The notes below the pieces were generated by a model, which did not search any database, had not been told where the DNA came from, and saw only the letters and a program-made list of their open reading frames with translations. A stretch of 64,000 nt of DNA, taken from assembly GCA_045634325.1 (NCBI GenBank), contig JAZRAA010000016.1:62001-126000 (forward strand), read 5' to 3'. Position numbers and translations under genes: made by a program. This DNA comes from URNF01 sp045634325 (GTDB lineage: Bacteria; Bacillota; Clostridia; Oscillospirales; Acutalibacteraceae). This document shows, in pieces, positions 51,555 through 61,194 of the stretch (position 1 is the first letter of the stretch; every line of letters starts with the position of its first letter).

Positions 51555-52097
51555 ATGCCGAAACTGGGAAAAGGCAGAATCATTGCAAAAGTGGATAAAC
51601 TGTATCTGCGTTGGTTCGCATATGCGTTGATGTTGTTGCTGGTTTCTTTGTTGCAGGCGGCACCGCGTTTGTTTCCCGTCATTGGTGGTGCGCATCCCAG
51701 TCCGCTGATAGCGATGGTGGTATGTATCGCCATGTTTGAAGGTCCGTTTGTGGGTGCCGCAGTGGGTGTCGGCGGCGGATTGTTGTGGGCGCTTTACGCG
51801 GACCGTTTGTTTGGCTTTGATGCGTTGCTGTTGCTGGTAGTCGGTTGTGTGTGCGGGTTGCTTGTGCAGGTACTTATCCGCAACAACTGGATGTCGGCGC
51901 TGTTGCTCAATGCCGCTACATTGTTTGTATATGTACTGGTGGATTGGCTGGTCCGGTACGTGCTGTTTGCACAAGCGGGTTTGTGGCATGCGTTGTGGCA
52001 CATTCTATTGCCCAATGCACTATATACGTTTGTGTTATCTCCTGCGGTATATTATCTTGCATACCGTGTGGCGCGTAGTTTGCGGGAGAGTGAATAA
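51555..52097 (+). CDS. mreD: Rod-shape protein MreD
   Basis: The 180-residue, highly hydrophobic protein (LMLLLVSLLQAAPRLFPVIG; about five membrane helices) in the mreC-MreD-PBP2 order is MreD. Sequence conservation is low in this family, so position carries weight. Confidence 0.88.
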   Translation: MPKLGKGRIIAKVDKLYLRWFAYALMLLLVSLLQAAPRLFPVIGGAHPSPLIAMVVCIAMFEGPFVGAAVGVGGGLLWALYADRLFGFDALLLLVVGCVCGLLVQVLIRNNWMSALLLNAATLFVYVLVDWLVRYVLFAQAGLWHALWHILLPNALYTFVLSPAVYYLAYRVARSLRESE

Positions 52098-52134
52098 ATC
52101 GAATTTTCGTGGAAGGTGGTGACGGTGATTGTAT

Positions 52135-54174
52135 ATGCGTGATAACGATATAAGCGGCAAACGGCGGTTTACGTTAGCCATTATCATTGTATCGGTGTTT
52201 GCCATATTTGCGGTGGCGTTGTTCCGTGTTCAAATCGTACAAGGCGATTACTATGCGGAGGAAGCCAGTAATAACACTACCACCCAAATTGCCGTTTCTG
52301 CTTCTCGTGGTGAAATTTTGGACAAGAATTTGTCCCCCATAGCTATCAACCGTACCACGTATGCAATTATGCTTGACTATAATTATTTTCCCACGGGAGA
52401 TTCTGCGCAAGCGCAAAAACAGCAAAATGAGTGTTTGTTGCAGTTGGCAGAGTTGTTGACCGAGACCGGCGAGAAGTGGAATGACTCTTTGCCGATTTCC
52501 TCGATGCAACCATATATGTTTGATGACACACGGGGTACGAGCGTGGAAACGCTCAAGTCGAAATTGCGTATGGCATCGTATGCAACCGCCGATAACTGCA
52601 TGGCGGAAATGATAAAACTATATAACTTGGAAGAGTATAGTCAGGAAGAACAGCGCATTTTGGCGGGCATTCGTTTTGAAATGACTCTTAAACAGTTTGC
52701 AGTGCGCAATCCATATATGTTTGCGGGCGACGTTTCCCGTTCTACTATGTATCGGATTTTAGAAAACAATGCGTTGTATCCGGGCGTGGATGTAGAGCCG
52801 ATACCGGCTCGTGAATACGTCAGCGGCGAAACTGCGGCGCATTTAATCGGCACAGTCGGTCCGATTTATGCTGAAGAATATGCCACCTTGAAACAACAAG
52901 GGTATGCCATGAACGACGAACTCGGTAAGAGCGGTATTGAAGCTGCCTTCGAAGATGAGTTACGTGGAACGGCGGGTGTTCGCGCATTAGTAAAAGATAA
53001 AGACGGCACGGTGCTGGATGAACAAGAAGCAAAAGCGCCGGTACCCGGTAATTCGGTGGTGCTGACCATCGATATGGATTTGCAAAAAACAGCCCAAACC
53101 GCTTTGGCAAACAAAGCGGCGGGTTTGCGGCAACTACCTACTTCCACCACCAATGGACACGATGTGAAAAGTGGTGCGGCGGTGGTGTTGGACGTCAAAA
53201 ACGGCGGCGTGCTCACTTGTGCTTCGTGGCCGAGTTATGATTTATCCACCTATTCCGAAAATTATAACACATTGCTGAATGACCCTGACAATCCGTTGTT
53301 CAACCGTGCTTTGAACGGTGCGTTTGCATGTGGTTCTACCATGAAACCGGGTATTGCGTTGGCGGCATTGACCGAGGGGATTCTGTCTCCTTCGACCTTG
53401 TTGTCGTGCGGAGGCAAATATCTGTTTTACAGTGATTATCAGCCAAAGTGTATGGGCGTGCACGGACAGTTGAATGTGGTAACTGCGCTTGCTAAATCCT
53501 GTAACTTGTATTTCTACGATTTGGGTAGACAGATGGGTTCGGATTTGATGCTCAAATATTGCAAACTATATGGTTTTGGCTCTGCTACCGGCGTGGAAAT
53601 TGGTGAGTCGGTGGGGACACTGGTGACACCCGAATACAAGAAAAAGCTGGGTGGTGCTTGGACGGCGGGCGATAATTTACAGCTGGCGATCGGACAAAAT
53701 GGTTTGTATACGCCCATTCAGTTGGCGGCGTATGCGATGATGATTGCCAACGACGGTGTGCGATATGAAACCCATTTGGTGCATAGTATCCGCAGTTTTG
53801 ACGGCACTTCAGAAGAGGTTGTGCAACCCAAAGTTGCCGCCAAAGCGGAGTGGTCGCAACAAGCGATGGACACCGTGCGGGAAGGTATGATACAGGTAGT
53901 CAAATCCGGTACGGCATATTCTTCTTTCGGTACGGCTACCTATTCGGTTGCCGCAAAAACCGGTACGGCACAAACCGGCCGTTCCGGAGAAAGTGACCAT
54001 GGCGTTTTCATTGCGTATGCACCGGTGGAAAACCCCGAAATTGCGGTTGCTGTGGTGATGGAATGCGGCACTTCGTCTGCTTCCGCACAGGTGGCACGCG
54101 AGATTATGGATGCCTACTTTAATTCCAAAACGGTAGGCAACGCTCCCATACAAGATGGTGTGTTGTTGCCTTGA
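52135..54174 (+). CDS. mrdA: Penicillin-binding protein 2 (elongation transpeptidase)
   Basis: The 679-residue class B PBP has a membrane anchor (FTLAIIIVSVFAIFAVALF) and a dimerisation domain. The transpeptidase motifs are GSTMKPG (active serine), SCN and KTGTAQTG. It crosslinks peptidoglycan in rod growth with MreBCD. No RodA is in the window. The start is uncertain between TTG 52129 and ATG 52135. Confidence 0.93.
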   Translation: MRDNDISGKRRFTLAIIIVSVFAIFAVALFRVQIVQGDYYAEEASNNTTTQIAVSASRGEILDKNLSPIAINRTTYAIMLDYNYFPTGDSAQAQKQQNECLLQLAELLTETGEKWNDSLPISSMQPYMFDDTRGTSVETLKSKLRMASYATADNCMAEMIKLYNLEEYSQEEQRILAGIRFEMTLKQFAVRNPYMFAGDVSRSTMYRILENNALYPGVDVEPIPAREYVSGETAAHLIGTVGPIYAEEYATLKQQGYAMNDELGKSGIEAAFEDELRGTAGVRALVKDKDGTVLDEQEAKAPVPGNSVVLTIDMDLQKTAQTALANKAAGLRQLPTSTTNGHDVKSGAAVVLDVKNGGVLTCASWPSYDLSTYSENYNTLLNDPDNPLFNRALNGAFACGSTMKPGIALAALTEGILSPSTLLSCGGKYLFYSDYQPKCMGVHGQLNVVTALAKSCNLYFYDLGRQMGSDLMLKYCKLYGFGSATGVEIGESVGTLVTPEYKKKLGGAWTAGDNLQLAIGQNGLYTPIQLAAYAMMIANDGVRYETHLVHSIRSFDGTSEEVVQPKVAAKAEWSQQAMDTVREGMIQVVKSGTAYSSFGTATYSVAAKTGTAQTGRSGESDHGVFIAYAPVENPEIAVAVVMECGTSSASAQVAREIMDAYFNSKTVGNAPIQDGVLLP

Positions 54175-54182
54175 AAAAATTG

Positions 54183-54211
54183 TTTACTTTCGGACGGGTT
54201 TATGCTAGAAT
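54183..54211 (+). promoter_or_regulatory. SigA-like promoter for minD
   Basis: TTTACT and TAGAAT spaced by 17 bases, 36 bases before the minD start. Confidence 0.55.
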
Positions 54212-54247
54212 AATCGGTGTGTATGATTGTAAGAAAGGGGAGAGAAA

Positions 54248-54988
54248 ATGGGTCGTATCATCGTGGTGACCTCCGGCAAGGGAGGTACCGGTAAATCTAC
54301 CGTTTCTGCAGGCCTTGCGTATGCATTGGCGAGACTCGGAAAACGCATTTTATTGATTGACGGCGATGCGGGTTTGCGCAGTTTGGATTTGATGCTCGGT
54401 GTGGGCGGCAATACGGTGTATGACATTGCGGATGTGTTCGCGGGTCGTTGTGAGCCGGTGCGTGCCATTTATGCTTCTCCTGTTTTTCAGAACGTGTTTG
54501 TGATGCCCGCTCCCATCTCTTTGGAGCAACTGTGCACACCGCGTGAAATGCAGAAATTGTGTCGTGGGCTTTCTAAGTATTACGACGTGGTGATTGTGGA
54601 CTGCCCAGCGGGCGTTGGACGCGGCTTTGAAACCGCGGTTGCCGCCGCCGAGCAGGCGTTGGTGGTTTGCACACCCGATATGGTATGTATGCGAGACGCA
54701 CATATTTTGAGCGATTTGTTGGCGGATAAGCAAATCCCCGCACGGCTCATTATCAATCGTTTGCGCCCGCGTAAAATCATGGATGGCAGTATGCCGGACA
54801 TTGATACCATTATTGATGAAAGTGCTTTGCAACTGCTCGGTGTGATACCCGAGGATGAAATGGTTGCAGTGGCAAATGCCAATGGCAGACCATTGCCGTT
54901 AGATTGTAATGCGGAAATTTGTTTTTCCAATATTGCGCGTCGCTTTATCGGAGATAACGTGCCGCTTGCGGCGTTGGAAAAAATGTGA
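54248..54988 (+). CDS. minD: Septum-site ATPase MinD, short C-terminus
   Basis: The 246-residue protein has the deviant Walker A GKGGTGKST, DGDAGLRSLDLMLG (switch I) and VDCPAGVGRGF (Walker B), which are MinD features. It ends ALEKM, without the basic amphipathic helix that tethers MinD to the membrane. No minC or minE is adjacent. Confidence 0.9.
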   Translation: MGRIIVVTSGKGGTGKSTVSAGLAYALARLGKRILLIDGDAGLRSLDLMLGVGGNTVYDIADVFAGRCEPVRAIYASPVFQNVFVMPAPISLEQLCTPREMQKLCRGLSKYYDVVIVDCPAGVGRGFETAVAAAEQALVVCTPDMVCMRDAHILSDLLADKQIPARLIINRLRPRKIMDGSMPDIDTIIDESALQLLGVIPEDEMVAVANANGRPLPLDCNAEICFSNIARRFIGDNVPLAALEKM

Positions 54989-55004
54989 TGTGGGAGGAAA
55001 CTGT

Positions 55005-55412
55005 ATGAATATTGCTTTGATTGCACATGATGCAAAAAAGGAACTGATGGTACAATTTTGTATCGCATATTGCGGTATTTTGAGTCGCCACAATCTGTGC
55101 GCTACTGGCACTACCGGTAAAATGGTCGCGGAGGCTACCGGTCTCAATATCACACGATATATGAGCGGCAACCAAGGCGGCGAGGAGCAGATTTCCGCCC
55201 GCATTTCCTGTGATGAAATCGACCTCTTATTGTTTTTCCGTGACCCGCTCACCGTGAAAGATCATGAGAGCAATGAGAGTGATATGTTCCGTTTGTGTGA
55301 TATGCGCAGTATTCCGGTGGCGACCAACATCGCTACCGCTGAAGTGCTCATTCACGGTTTGGAACGCGGCGACCTTGATTGGCGTAATATCGTCAATCCG
55401 CACAATGCGTAA
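55005..55412 (+). CDS. mgsA: Methylglyoxal synthase
   Basis: The 135-residue protein starts MNIALIAHDAKKELM and has GTTGKM and SGNQGGEEQISA (phosphate and active-site loop), FFRDPL and PVATNIATAE, all typical of MgsA. It turns dihydroxyacetone phosphate into methylglyoxal. Next to mreB-minD genes this gene order is common in Clostridia. GGGAGG lies upstream. Confidence 0.96.
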   Translation: MNIALIAHDAKKELMVQFCIAYCGILSRHNLCATGTTGKMVAEATGLNITRYMSGNQGGEEQISARISCDEIDLLLFFRDPLTVKDHESNESDMFRLCDMRSIPVATNIATAEVLIHGLERGDLDWRNIVNPHNA

Positions 55413-55455
55413 TTTTGACGCATATAGGTTCTCAATCAAGAAGGGATGAAACATA

Positions 55456-56766
55456 ATGGAGTTAATTACACAAGCACCGCGCGGTACGGAGGATGTATTG
55501 CCTGCGGAAAGTTATAAATGGCAGTATATTGAGCAAACGGCGTTGGGCGTTGCTTCGGATTTCGGGTATGCGGAAGTGCGCACGCCCGTTTTTGAGCATA
55601 CCAACCTCTTTTTACGCTCGGTCGGTGAGACAACCGATGTGGTGCAAAAGGAAATGTATACTTTTGAAGACAAAGGCGGTCGTTCCATTACCTTGCGCCC
55701 CGAAGGCACCGCCGGTGCCGCCAGAGCGTTGCTGGAACACGGCTTGCACAACGGCACTTTGCCTGTAAAGGCGTCTTACATTACATCGTGCTATCGCTAT
55801 GAAAAGGCACAAAAAGGCAGATTGCGTGAGTTCCACCAGTTCGGCGTGGAATGTTTTGGCGCTGCCGCTCCGCAAGCGGATGCCGAAGTGATTTCTTTGG
55901 CATATCAGGTGTTGCAAAATTTGAAAATCAAGGGTGTTACCCTGCGCATTAACTCGATTGGTTGTCCCACCTGTCGTGCGAAATACCATGCGGCACTCAA
56001 AGCTTATTTCGAGGCAGAGAAAGAGAATTTATGTGGCACGTGTCTGGATAGATTGGACCGCAACCCCATGCGTATTCTCGATTGCAAATCGCCGGTTTGC
56101 GCGGAGATTGCCGCCAAAGCTCCCGTGATGCTCGATTTCTTGTGTGATGATTGTGCACAGCATTTTGAAGCGGTGAAAGCGGCGCTTACCGCTGCCGAGT
56201 TGCCGTTCGAAGTGGATACCCATATCGTGCGTGGTCTCGATTATTACACCCGCACCGTGTTTGAGTTTGTTTCGGACAGCGGTTTGACTGTATGCGGTGG
56301 TGGCCGGTATGACGGATTGATTGAAGAACTTGGCGGCCCGCATTTGCCATCGCTGGGTTTTGGTATGGGTCTGGAACGCATTTTGATGATTATGGAAGAA
56401 CACAACGTACCGTTCCCCGCGGCACCGCAGTGTGAAGTGTATTTCGCACCCATGGGCAGTGCGGCGGCAACACGTTGTTTTGCGATTGCAACCAAATTGC
56501 GTGACGGCGGTGTAGCGGCCCAAACCGACATTGTCGGCAGAGGTTTAAAAGCACAGATGAAATATGCCGATAAACTCGGTGCAAGATACGTCATCGTAGT
56601 GGGAGACAGTGAGTTGGAAAACGGTATTGCGCAGCTCAAAGATATGCGTACCGGCGAGACAGAGGACGTGCAACTGGATGACAGCTTGTATACCACTTTG
56701 TATAACAAATCTCTTGACCGGCAGTTAGCCGGTATGGCAGACTTGTTCACCAGCGTAGCGGAGTAA
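55456..56766 (+). CDS. hisS: Histidyl-tRNA synthetase
   Basis: The 436-residue class II synthetase has motif 1 (PVFEHTNLFLRSVGE), motif 2 (YRYEKAQKGRLREFHQFGVE), the histidine motifs VRGLDYYTRTVFEF and CGGGRYDGL, and the C-terminal anticodon domain. It is followed after 15 bases by aspS, the usual Firmicutes pairing. No T-box is seen before it. Confidence 0.97.
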   Translation: MELITQAPRGTEDVLPAESYKWQYIEQTALGVASDFGYAEVRTPVFEHTNLFLRSVGETTDVVQKEMYTFEDKGGRSITLRPEGTAGAARALLEHGLHNGTLPVKASYITSCYRYEKAQKGRLREFHQFGVECFGAAAPQADAEVISLAYQVLQNLKIKGVTLRINSIGCPTCRAKYHAALKAYFEAEKENLCGTCLDRLDRNPMRILDCKSPVCAEIAAKAPVMLDFLCDDCAQHFEAVKAALTAAELPFEVDTHIVRGLDYYTRTVFEFVSDSGLTVCGGGRYDGLIEELGGPHLPSLGFGMGLERILMIMEEHNVPFPAAPQCEVYFAPMGSAAATRCFAIATKLRDGGVAAQTDIVGRGLKAQMKYADKLGARYVIVVGDSELENGIAQLKDMRTGETEDVQLDDSLYTTLYNKSLDRQLAGMADLFTSVAE

Positions 56767-56781
56767 GAGAGGATGAACAAT

Positions 56782-58566
56782 ATGGCAGAAACAGTTAAAG
56801 GATTAAAACGCACCGATTATTGCGGTGTTTTCAGAGAAGCGGATGCCGGCAAAGAAGTGACCGTTTTCGGTTGGGTGCAACGTCAGCGTGACCTCGGACA
56901 GTTAATTTTTGTGGATTTGCGTGACCGCACCGGTATTTTACAGTTGGCATTTGATGAGGATACCGACCGTGCCGTTTTCGAGAAAGCGGCGACGTTGCAC
57001 AGCGAATACGTTGTTGCGGCTGTGGGCAAAATCCGTGTGCGCACCTCTAAAAACCCCGAACTCCCCACTGGTGATATTGAGGTGGCGGTGAGTGAGTTGC
57101 GTATTCTCGGCAAAGCGGAGACCACGCCGTTTGAGATTTTGGAGGATACCAACACGGCCGAGGCATTGCGACTCAAATATCGTTACCTCGACTTGCGCCG
57201 TCCCAACCTGCAACAGAATTTGTTGTTCAGACACAAGGTGACCATGCTCACCCGTAAATATTTTGATGAAAACGGCTTTATCGAACTGGAAACCCCCATG
57301 CTCATCAAGTCCACACCCGAAGGTGCGCGTGACTTTTTGGTGCCCAGCCGTATTCACAACGGCGAGTTTTATGCATTGCCGCAGTCGCCGCAGTTGTATA
57401 AACAATTGTCGATGGTAGCAGGCTTTGACCGTTACGTGCAGTTGGCACGTTGCTTCCGCGACGAAGATTTGCGTGCAGACAGACAGCCTGAATTCACTCA
57501 GATTGACATGGAAATGTCCTTTGTGGACGTTGAGGATGTGCTGGCTATCGGCGAAGGCTATGTCAAAACTTTGTTTAATGAAATGCTTGGCGTGGATATT
57601 CCGTTGCCGTTGCCGCGTATGACCTATACCGATGCGATGGAAAGATACGGTTCGGACAAACCCGACACCCGCTTTGGTATGGAAATCATCAATTTGGATG
57701 ATACCGTGAGAGATTGCGGATTTGGCGTGTTTGCTTCCACTGTGCAAAACGGCGGTACGGTGCGTGCTGTCAACGCAAAAGGTGCGGCGGCATCGCTTTC
57801 TCGTAAAGAGATCGACAAGCTCACCGAAATGGTGCGTGGTATCGGCGGTAAAGGCCTTGCATATATTCGTTGGACTGCGGACGGCATGAACGCTTCTTTC
57901 GGCAAATTTATGACCGAAGAAGAAATGCAAAATATCATCAACGTGACCGGTGCCCAGCAAGGCGACGTGGTGCTCATTGTGGCAGACTCTTCCAAAAAGC
58001 ATGCACTGTCCATTTTGGGCGCGGTACGTTTGGAACTTGCCAATAAACTGAACATCGCCCGTGAGGGATATAATTTCCTCTGGATTACCGAGTTCCCGTT
58101 CTTCGAAAAAGACGAGGAGAGTGGGGAATGGGTGGCGATGCATCATCCCTTCACCTCACCGCTCGATGAATGTATCGAATATCTGGACGTGGCACCCGAA
58201 AAGGTGTTTGCCAAAGCGTATGACTTGGTACTCAATGGTATCGAATTGGCATCCGGTTCTATCCGTATTACCGACCCTGAACTGCAAGGACGGATGTTCC
58301 GTGCGCTCGGTCTGTCGGATGAAGAAGCGGAAGAGAAATTCGGCTTCCTCACCGGTGCTTTCCGTTACGGCGCACCGCCGCACGGCGGCATGGGCATCGG
58401 CCTTGACCGACTGGTGATGCAGATGCTCGGCGCACCGACATTGCGTGATGTCATTGCGTATCCGAAAGTACAGAATATGCGTGAGTTGATGACCGATTGT
58501 CCCGCAAGCGTGGACGAACAGCAATTAACCGACCTCGGCATTGCCGTTATTAGAACAGAAGAATAA
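56782..58566 (+). CDS. aspS: Aspartyl-tRNA synthetase, bacterial type
   Basis: The 594-residue protein has an OB-fold anticodon domain (VTVFGWVQRQRDLGQLIFVDLRD), class II core (RYLDLRR; ARCFRDEDLRADRQPEFTQID), the GAD insertion, and motif 3 (GIGLDRLVMQMLG). The ATG at 56782 has GAGAGGA 8 bases upstream; the earlier ATG is directly against it. Confidence 0.97.
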   Translation: MAETVKGLKRTDYCGVFREADAGKEVTVFGWVQRQRDLGQLIFVDLRDRTGILQLAFDEDTDRAVFEKAATLHSEYVVAAVGKIRVRTSKNPELPTGDIEVAVSELRILGKAETTPFEILEDTNTAEALRLKYRYLDLRRPNLQQNLLFRHKVTMLTRKYFDENGFIELETPMLIKSTPEGARDFLVPSRIHNGEFYALPQSPQLYKQLSMVAGFDRYVQLARCFRDEDLRADRQPEFTQIDMEMSFVDVEDVLAIGEGYVKTLFNEMLGVDIPLPLPRMTYTDAMERYGSDKPDTRFGMEIINLDDTVRDCGFGVFASTVQNGGTVRAVNAKGAAASLSRKEIDKLTEMVRGIGGKGLAYIRWTADGMNASFGKFMTEEEMQNIINVTGAQQGDVVLIVADSSKKHALSILGAVRLELANKLNIAREGYNFLWITEFPFFEKDEESGEWVAMHHPFTSPLDECIEYLDVAPEKVFAKAYDLVLNGIELASGSIRITDPELQGRMFRALGLSDEEAEEKFGFLTGAFRYGAPPHGGMGIGLDRLVMQMLGAPTLRDVIAYPKVQNMRELMTDCPASVDEQQLTDLGIAVIRTEE

Positions 58567-58569
58567 AAG

Positions 58570-58604
58570 AAAAAGCACATTCCCAATTGGGAATGTGCTT
58601 TTTT
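58570..58604. terminator. Bidirectional terminator after aspS
   Basis: AAAAAGCACATTCCC/GGGAATGTGCTTTTT with loop AATT; serves aspS and the converging amino-acid transporter genes. Confidence 0.94.
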
Positions 58605-58610
58605 AATGTT

Positions 58611-59357
58611 TTAAAGAACTTTTGCGAGGAAGGATTGCAAGCGTTCGCACTGCGGGTTTTCGAAGATGTCGGCGGGGGTGCCTTCTTCTAATATCTGCCC
58701 CTCGTCCATAAACAACACACGGTCGGCGACTTCTTTTGCAAAGCCCATTTCGTGTGTGACCACCACCATAGTCATACCGTCAGCGGCGAGCTCTTTCATA
58801 ACGTCCAACACTTCGCCGACCATTTCGGGGTCGAGTGCAGAAGTGGGTTCGTCGAACAACATCACTTGCGGTTGCATGCACAGTGCACGCACGATGGCGA
58901 TACGTTGTTTTTGTCCACCGGACAATTGGCTGGGATAGGCATTTGCTCGGTCGGCAAGACCGACACGTTGTAACAGTCTCATTGCTTCCGCTTCCGCTTC
59001 TTGTTTGCTTTTTTTGAGGATTTTGATGGGAGCAATGGTCATATTACCGAGAATGGTCATATGCGGAAACAGATTGAAATGCTGGAACACCATACCCATC
59101 TTTTGACGATGTACGTTTATGTTCACTTTGGGGTCTGCAATGTTCACACCGTCAAATTCGATTTTGCCGGAAGTGGGCAGTTCCAAGAGGTTGAGGGAAC
59201 GTAAGAAGGTGGATTTACCACTGCCGGAAGGACCGACCACTACCACCACTTCACCTTTGCGAATGTCGGTGTTGAGACCGTCAAGAGCACGAACGGTGCC
59301 ACCGTTGTAGTGCTTTTTCAAATCTTCTACGTGAATTAAAATTTCATTAGCGTTCAC
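58611..59357 (-). CDS. glnQ: Polar amino-acid ABC transporter ATPase
   Basis: The 248-residue ATPase has Walker A GPSGSGKST, FQHFNLFPHMT, LSGGQKQR and Walker B VMLFDEPTSALDPE, matching GlnQ-type proteins. It starts with GTG inside the end of the permease gene (11-base overlap). It powers uptake of a polar amino acid. Confidence 0.94.
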   Translation of the reverse strand: MNANEILIHVEDLKKHYNGGTVRALDGLNTDIRKGEVVVVVGPSGSGKSTFLRSLNLLELPTSGKIEFDGVNIADPKVNINVHRQKMGMVFQHFNLFPHMTILGNMTIAPIKILKKSKQEAEAEAMRLLQRVGLADRANAYPSQLSGGQKQRIAIVRALCMQPQVMLFDEPTSALDPEMVGEVLDVMKELAADGMTMVVVTHEMGFAKEVADRVLFMDEGQILEEGTPADIFENPQCERLQSFLAKVL

Positions 59358-60108
59358 TCTTACGCAACCTCCTTTCCAGTTTACCGACCAGCCACGTGAG
59401 CACGACCACCATAATCAGATAGATGAGTGCTACCGCAATCAACGGCATAAACGCCGAGAAGGTACGGCCGCGAATGAGGTCGCCCGCTTTGGTCAGGTCC
59501 ATAATGCCGACGTAACCGGCGATGGAGGTTTCTTTGAGCAACACGATAAATTCGTTACACAAGGTGGGGAGTACCGCTTTGAACATCTGCGGAATGATGA
59601 TGTAAATCATGGTTTGCAGATAGTTAAAGCCCAGTGAACGTCCCGCTTCGAATTGGCCGCCGTCGATGGACATGATGCCTGCACGGAAGATTTCCGCTAC
59701 GTATGCGCCGGAGTTGATACCAAAGGCAATCATCGCAATCATGGTGCCGTCGGTAGAGGAGGCGAAAATGATGAAATACATAATCATCAACTGCACTACC
59801 ACAGGCGTGCCACGGATAACCGTTAAGTATAATTTGCAAATCGCATTGAAAAAGGACAGCAGATAATAGCCAACACCGCCGTGTAGCTTCAATGATTCTT
59901 TGTTTTTGTCGTAGGAGGAACGCACAGCCGCAATCACGACACCGATTGCAATACCGAGCATCAGTGCAATAAAGGTGATATACAGTGTGTTGCCCAAACC
60001 TTGCAATAACCATTTCCAGCGGTCGCCCTTGATGAAGTTCAAGGTGAATTCATCGACTATATCGGCAATCCACGGGATTTGGGCAATTTTTTGTAACCAT
60101 TCAGGCAT
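59347..60108 (-). CDS. Polar amino-acid ABC transporter permease
   Basis: The 253-residue membrane protein has the HisMQ/GlnP-type motif GLGNTLYITFIALMLG and the coupling loop AGRSLGFNYLQTMIYIIIPQ. It is the single permease of the set and probably forms a homodimer. It lies between the binding protein and ATPase genes. Confidence 0.94.
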   Translation of the reverse strand: MPEWLQKIAQIPWIADIVDEFTLNFIKGDRWKWLLQGLGNTLYITFIALMLGIAIGVVIAAVRSSYDKNKESLKLHGGVGYYLLSFFNAICKLYLTVIRGTPVVVQLMIMYFIIFASSTDGTMIAMIAFGINSGAYVAEIFRAGIMSIDGGQFEAGRSLGFNYLQTMIYIIIPQMFKAVLPTLCNEFIVLLKETSIAGYVGIMDLTKAGDLIRGRTFSAFMPLIAVALIYLIMVVVLTWLVGKLERRLRKSER

Positions 60109-60130
60109 AGAAAAATTCCTTTCCAGCGCA

Positions 60131-60161
60131 AATCAGAGCGGCGGGAACCGCCGCTCTGATT
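60131..60161 (-). promoter_or_regulatory. Intercistronic hairpin between binding protein and permease
   Basis: A perfect 14-bp GC-rich stem (AATCAGAGCGGCGG and complement, loop of 3) without a T-run. This type of stem often stabilises the upstream message so that the binding protein is made in excess. Confidence 0.7.
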
Positions 60162-60185
60162 GCGAACCAATGTACGAAGTTTTGT

Positions 60186-60986
60186 TTATTTACTGGGGAT
60201 ATATTTTTCGATGATAGCGGCAACGGTGCCGTCTTCGGTCAACTCTTTAAGTGCGTTGTTGACTTTTTCGAGCAGTTCGTTGTTTTCTTTTGCAATGCAG
60301 ATAGCATAATCTTCGTCAGCGTATGCGCCTTCGAGAATTTTCAGGCCGTCGTTGGATTCCACGAAGGATTTTGCCGGTTCGTTATCGATGATAACAGCGG
60401 TCACTTTGCCTTCTTTCAAAGCGGAAACAGCAGTCGGGCCGTCTTTGTAACGGATGACATTTTCTTCGCCGAAGCCCCATTTAGCAGGTGCGTCGGAAGC
60501 ATAGATGTCACCGGTAGTATCCTGCTGTACGCCGATTTTGATGCCTTCTTTGGTGCCGGCGGGGTTGCCATCTGCATCGAAGCCGGTGTAGAATTCTTCA
60601 AAGCTGGTATAAGTGGAATCTGCTAAAACGATAACCGATTGGATGCCTTTGGCGTAGGTGTTGGTGAAGTTGACGCTTTCTTTGCGTTCGTCGGTCACGG
60701 TCATGCCAGCCATGCCCATATCGTATTTACCGGATTGCACACCGCCGATGATGGAGCCGAATTCCACATCGTGAATTTTCAGTTCCATGCCGAGTTTTTC
60801 AGCAATTTTACCGGCGATTTCCACGTCGATGCCGGCAAAGTTTTCGCCGTCTTTGTATTCATACGGCGGGAATGCGGCGTTGGTCGCCATGTCCAAAGTG
60901 TTGTCTTCTTTTTTGCCGCAACCGACAAAGGTCAGCAGAGAGGCGGCGATGGCGACAACTGCCAAAACGGATAAAATCTTTTTCAC
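60186..60986 (-). CDS. Polar amino-acid-binding lipoprotein
   Basis: The 266-residue lipoprotein (MKKILSVLAVVAIAASLLTF, then VGC) has the SBP_bac_3 fold marks NAAFPPYEYKDGENFAGIDVEI and MGMAGMTVTDERKESVNFT. It captures a polar amino acid for the permease-ATPase pair. GTG 60986 is 8 bases from GAGG and is preferred; ATG 60992 is only 2 bases away. Confidence 0.92.
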   Translation of the reverse strand: MKKILSVLAVVAIAASLLTFVGCGKKEDNTLDMATNAAFPPYEYKDGENFAGIDVEIAGKIAEKLGMELKIHDVEFGSIIGGVQSGKYDMGMAGMTVTDERKESVNFTNTYAKGIQSVIVLADSTYTSFEEFYTGFDADGNPAGTKEGIKIGVQQDTTGDIYASDAPAKWGFGEENVIRYKDGPTAVSALKEGKVTAVIIDNEPAKSFVESNDGLKILEGAYADEDYAICIAKENNELLEKVNNALKELTEDGTVAAIIEKYIPSK

Positions 60987-61020
60987 AATCATAACCTCTT
61001 TCTTTGTTTGTTTATGTAGA

Positions 61021-61035
61021 GAAACATATTGTTTC
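61021..61035. promoter_or_regulatory. Small palindrome in the leader of the binding-protein gene
   Basis: GAAACATATTGTTTC is an exact 5-bp inverted repeat 17 bases past the -10 box, a possible operator for a repressor. Confidence 0.35.
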
Positions 61036-61051
61036 CCCTTGTGACAGATAG

Positions 61052-61080
61052 ATGATAGCATATCTTTTCAAGAAATGCAA
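61052..61080 (-). promoter_or_regulatory. Promoter for the amino-acid transporter operon
   Basis: On the minus strand TTGCAT and TATCAT are spaced by 17 bases, about 66 bases before the start codon. Confidence 0.6.
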
Positions 61081-61159
61081 GAAAAACATATAATAAAGTA
61101 TATTTTTATACATTTATACATAATTTTATGCATAGATGTGTCTTTTTAGTAACCAACTA

Positions 61160-61188
61160 TTGACTTTTTTTATAAAAAAGTATATGAT
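61160..61188 (+). promoter_or_regulatory. Promoter for ileS
   Basis: TTGACT and TATGAT spaced by 17 bases, just before the T-box leader. Confidence 0.75.
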
Positions 61189-61194
61189 ACTGTA

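Noticed and set aside
55413..55455. T-box before hisS
   Set aside because: Only 43 bases separate mgsA and hisS; no room for a stem I or T-box sequence.
56938..58146. 402-codon minus-strand frame opposite aspS
   Set aside because: It is antisense to a complete aspartyl-tRNA synthetase; no start signals or domain text.
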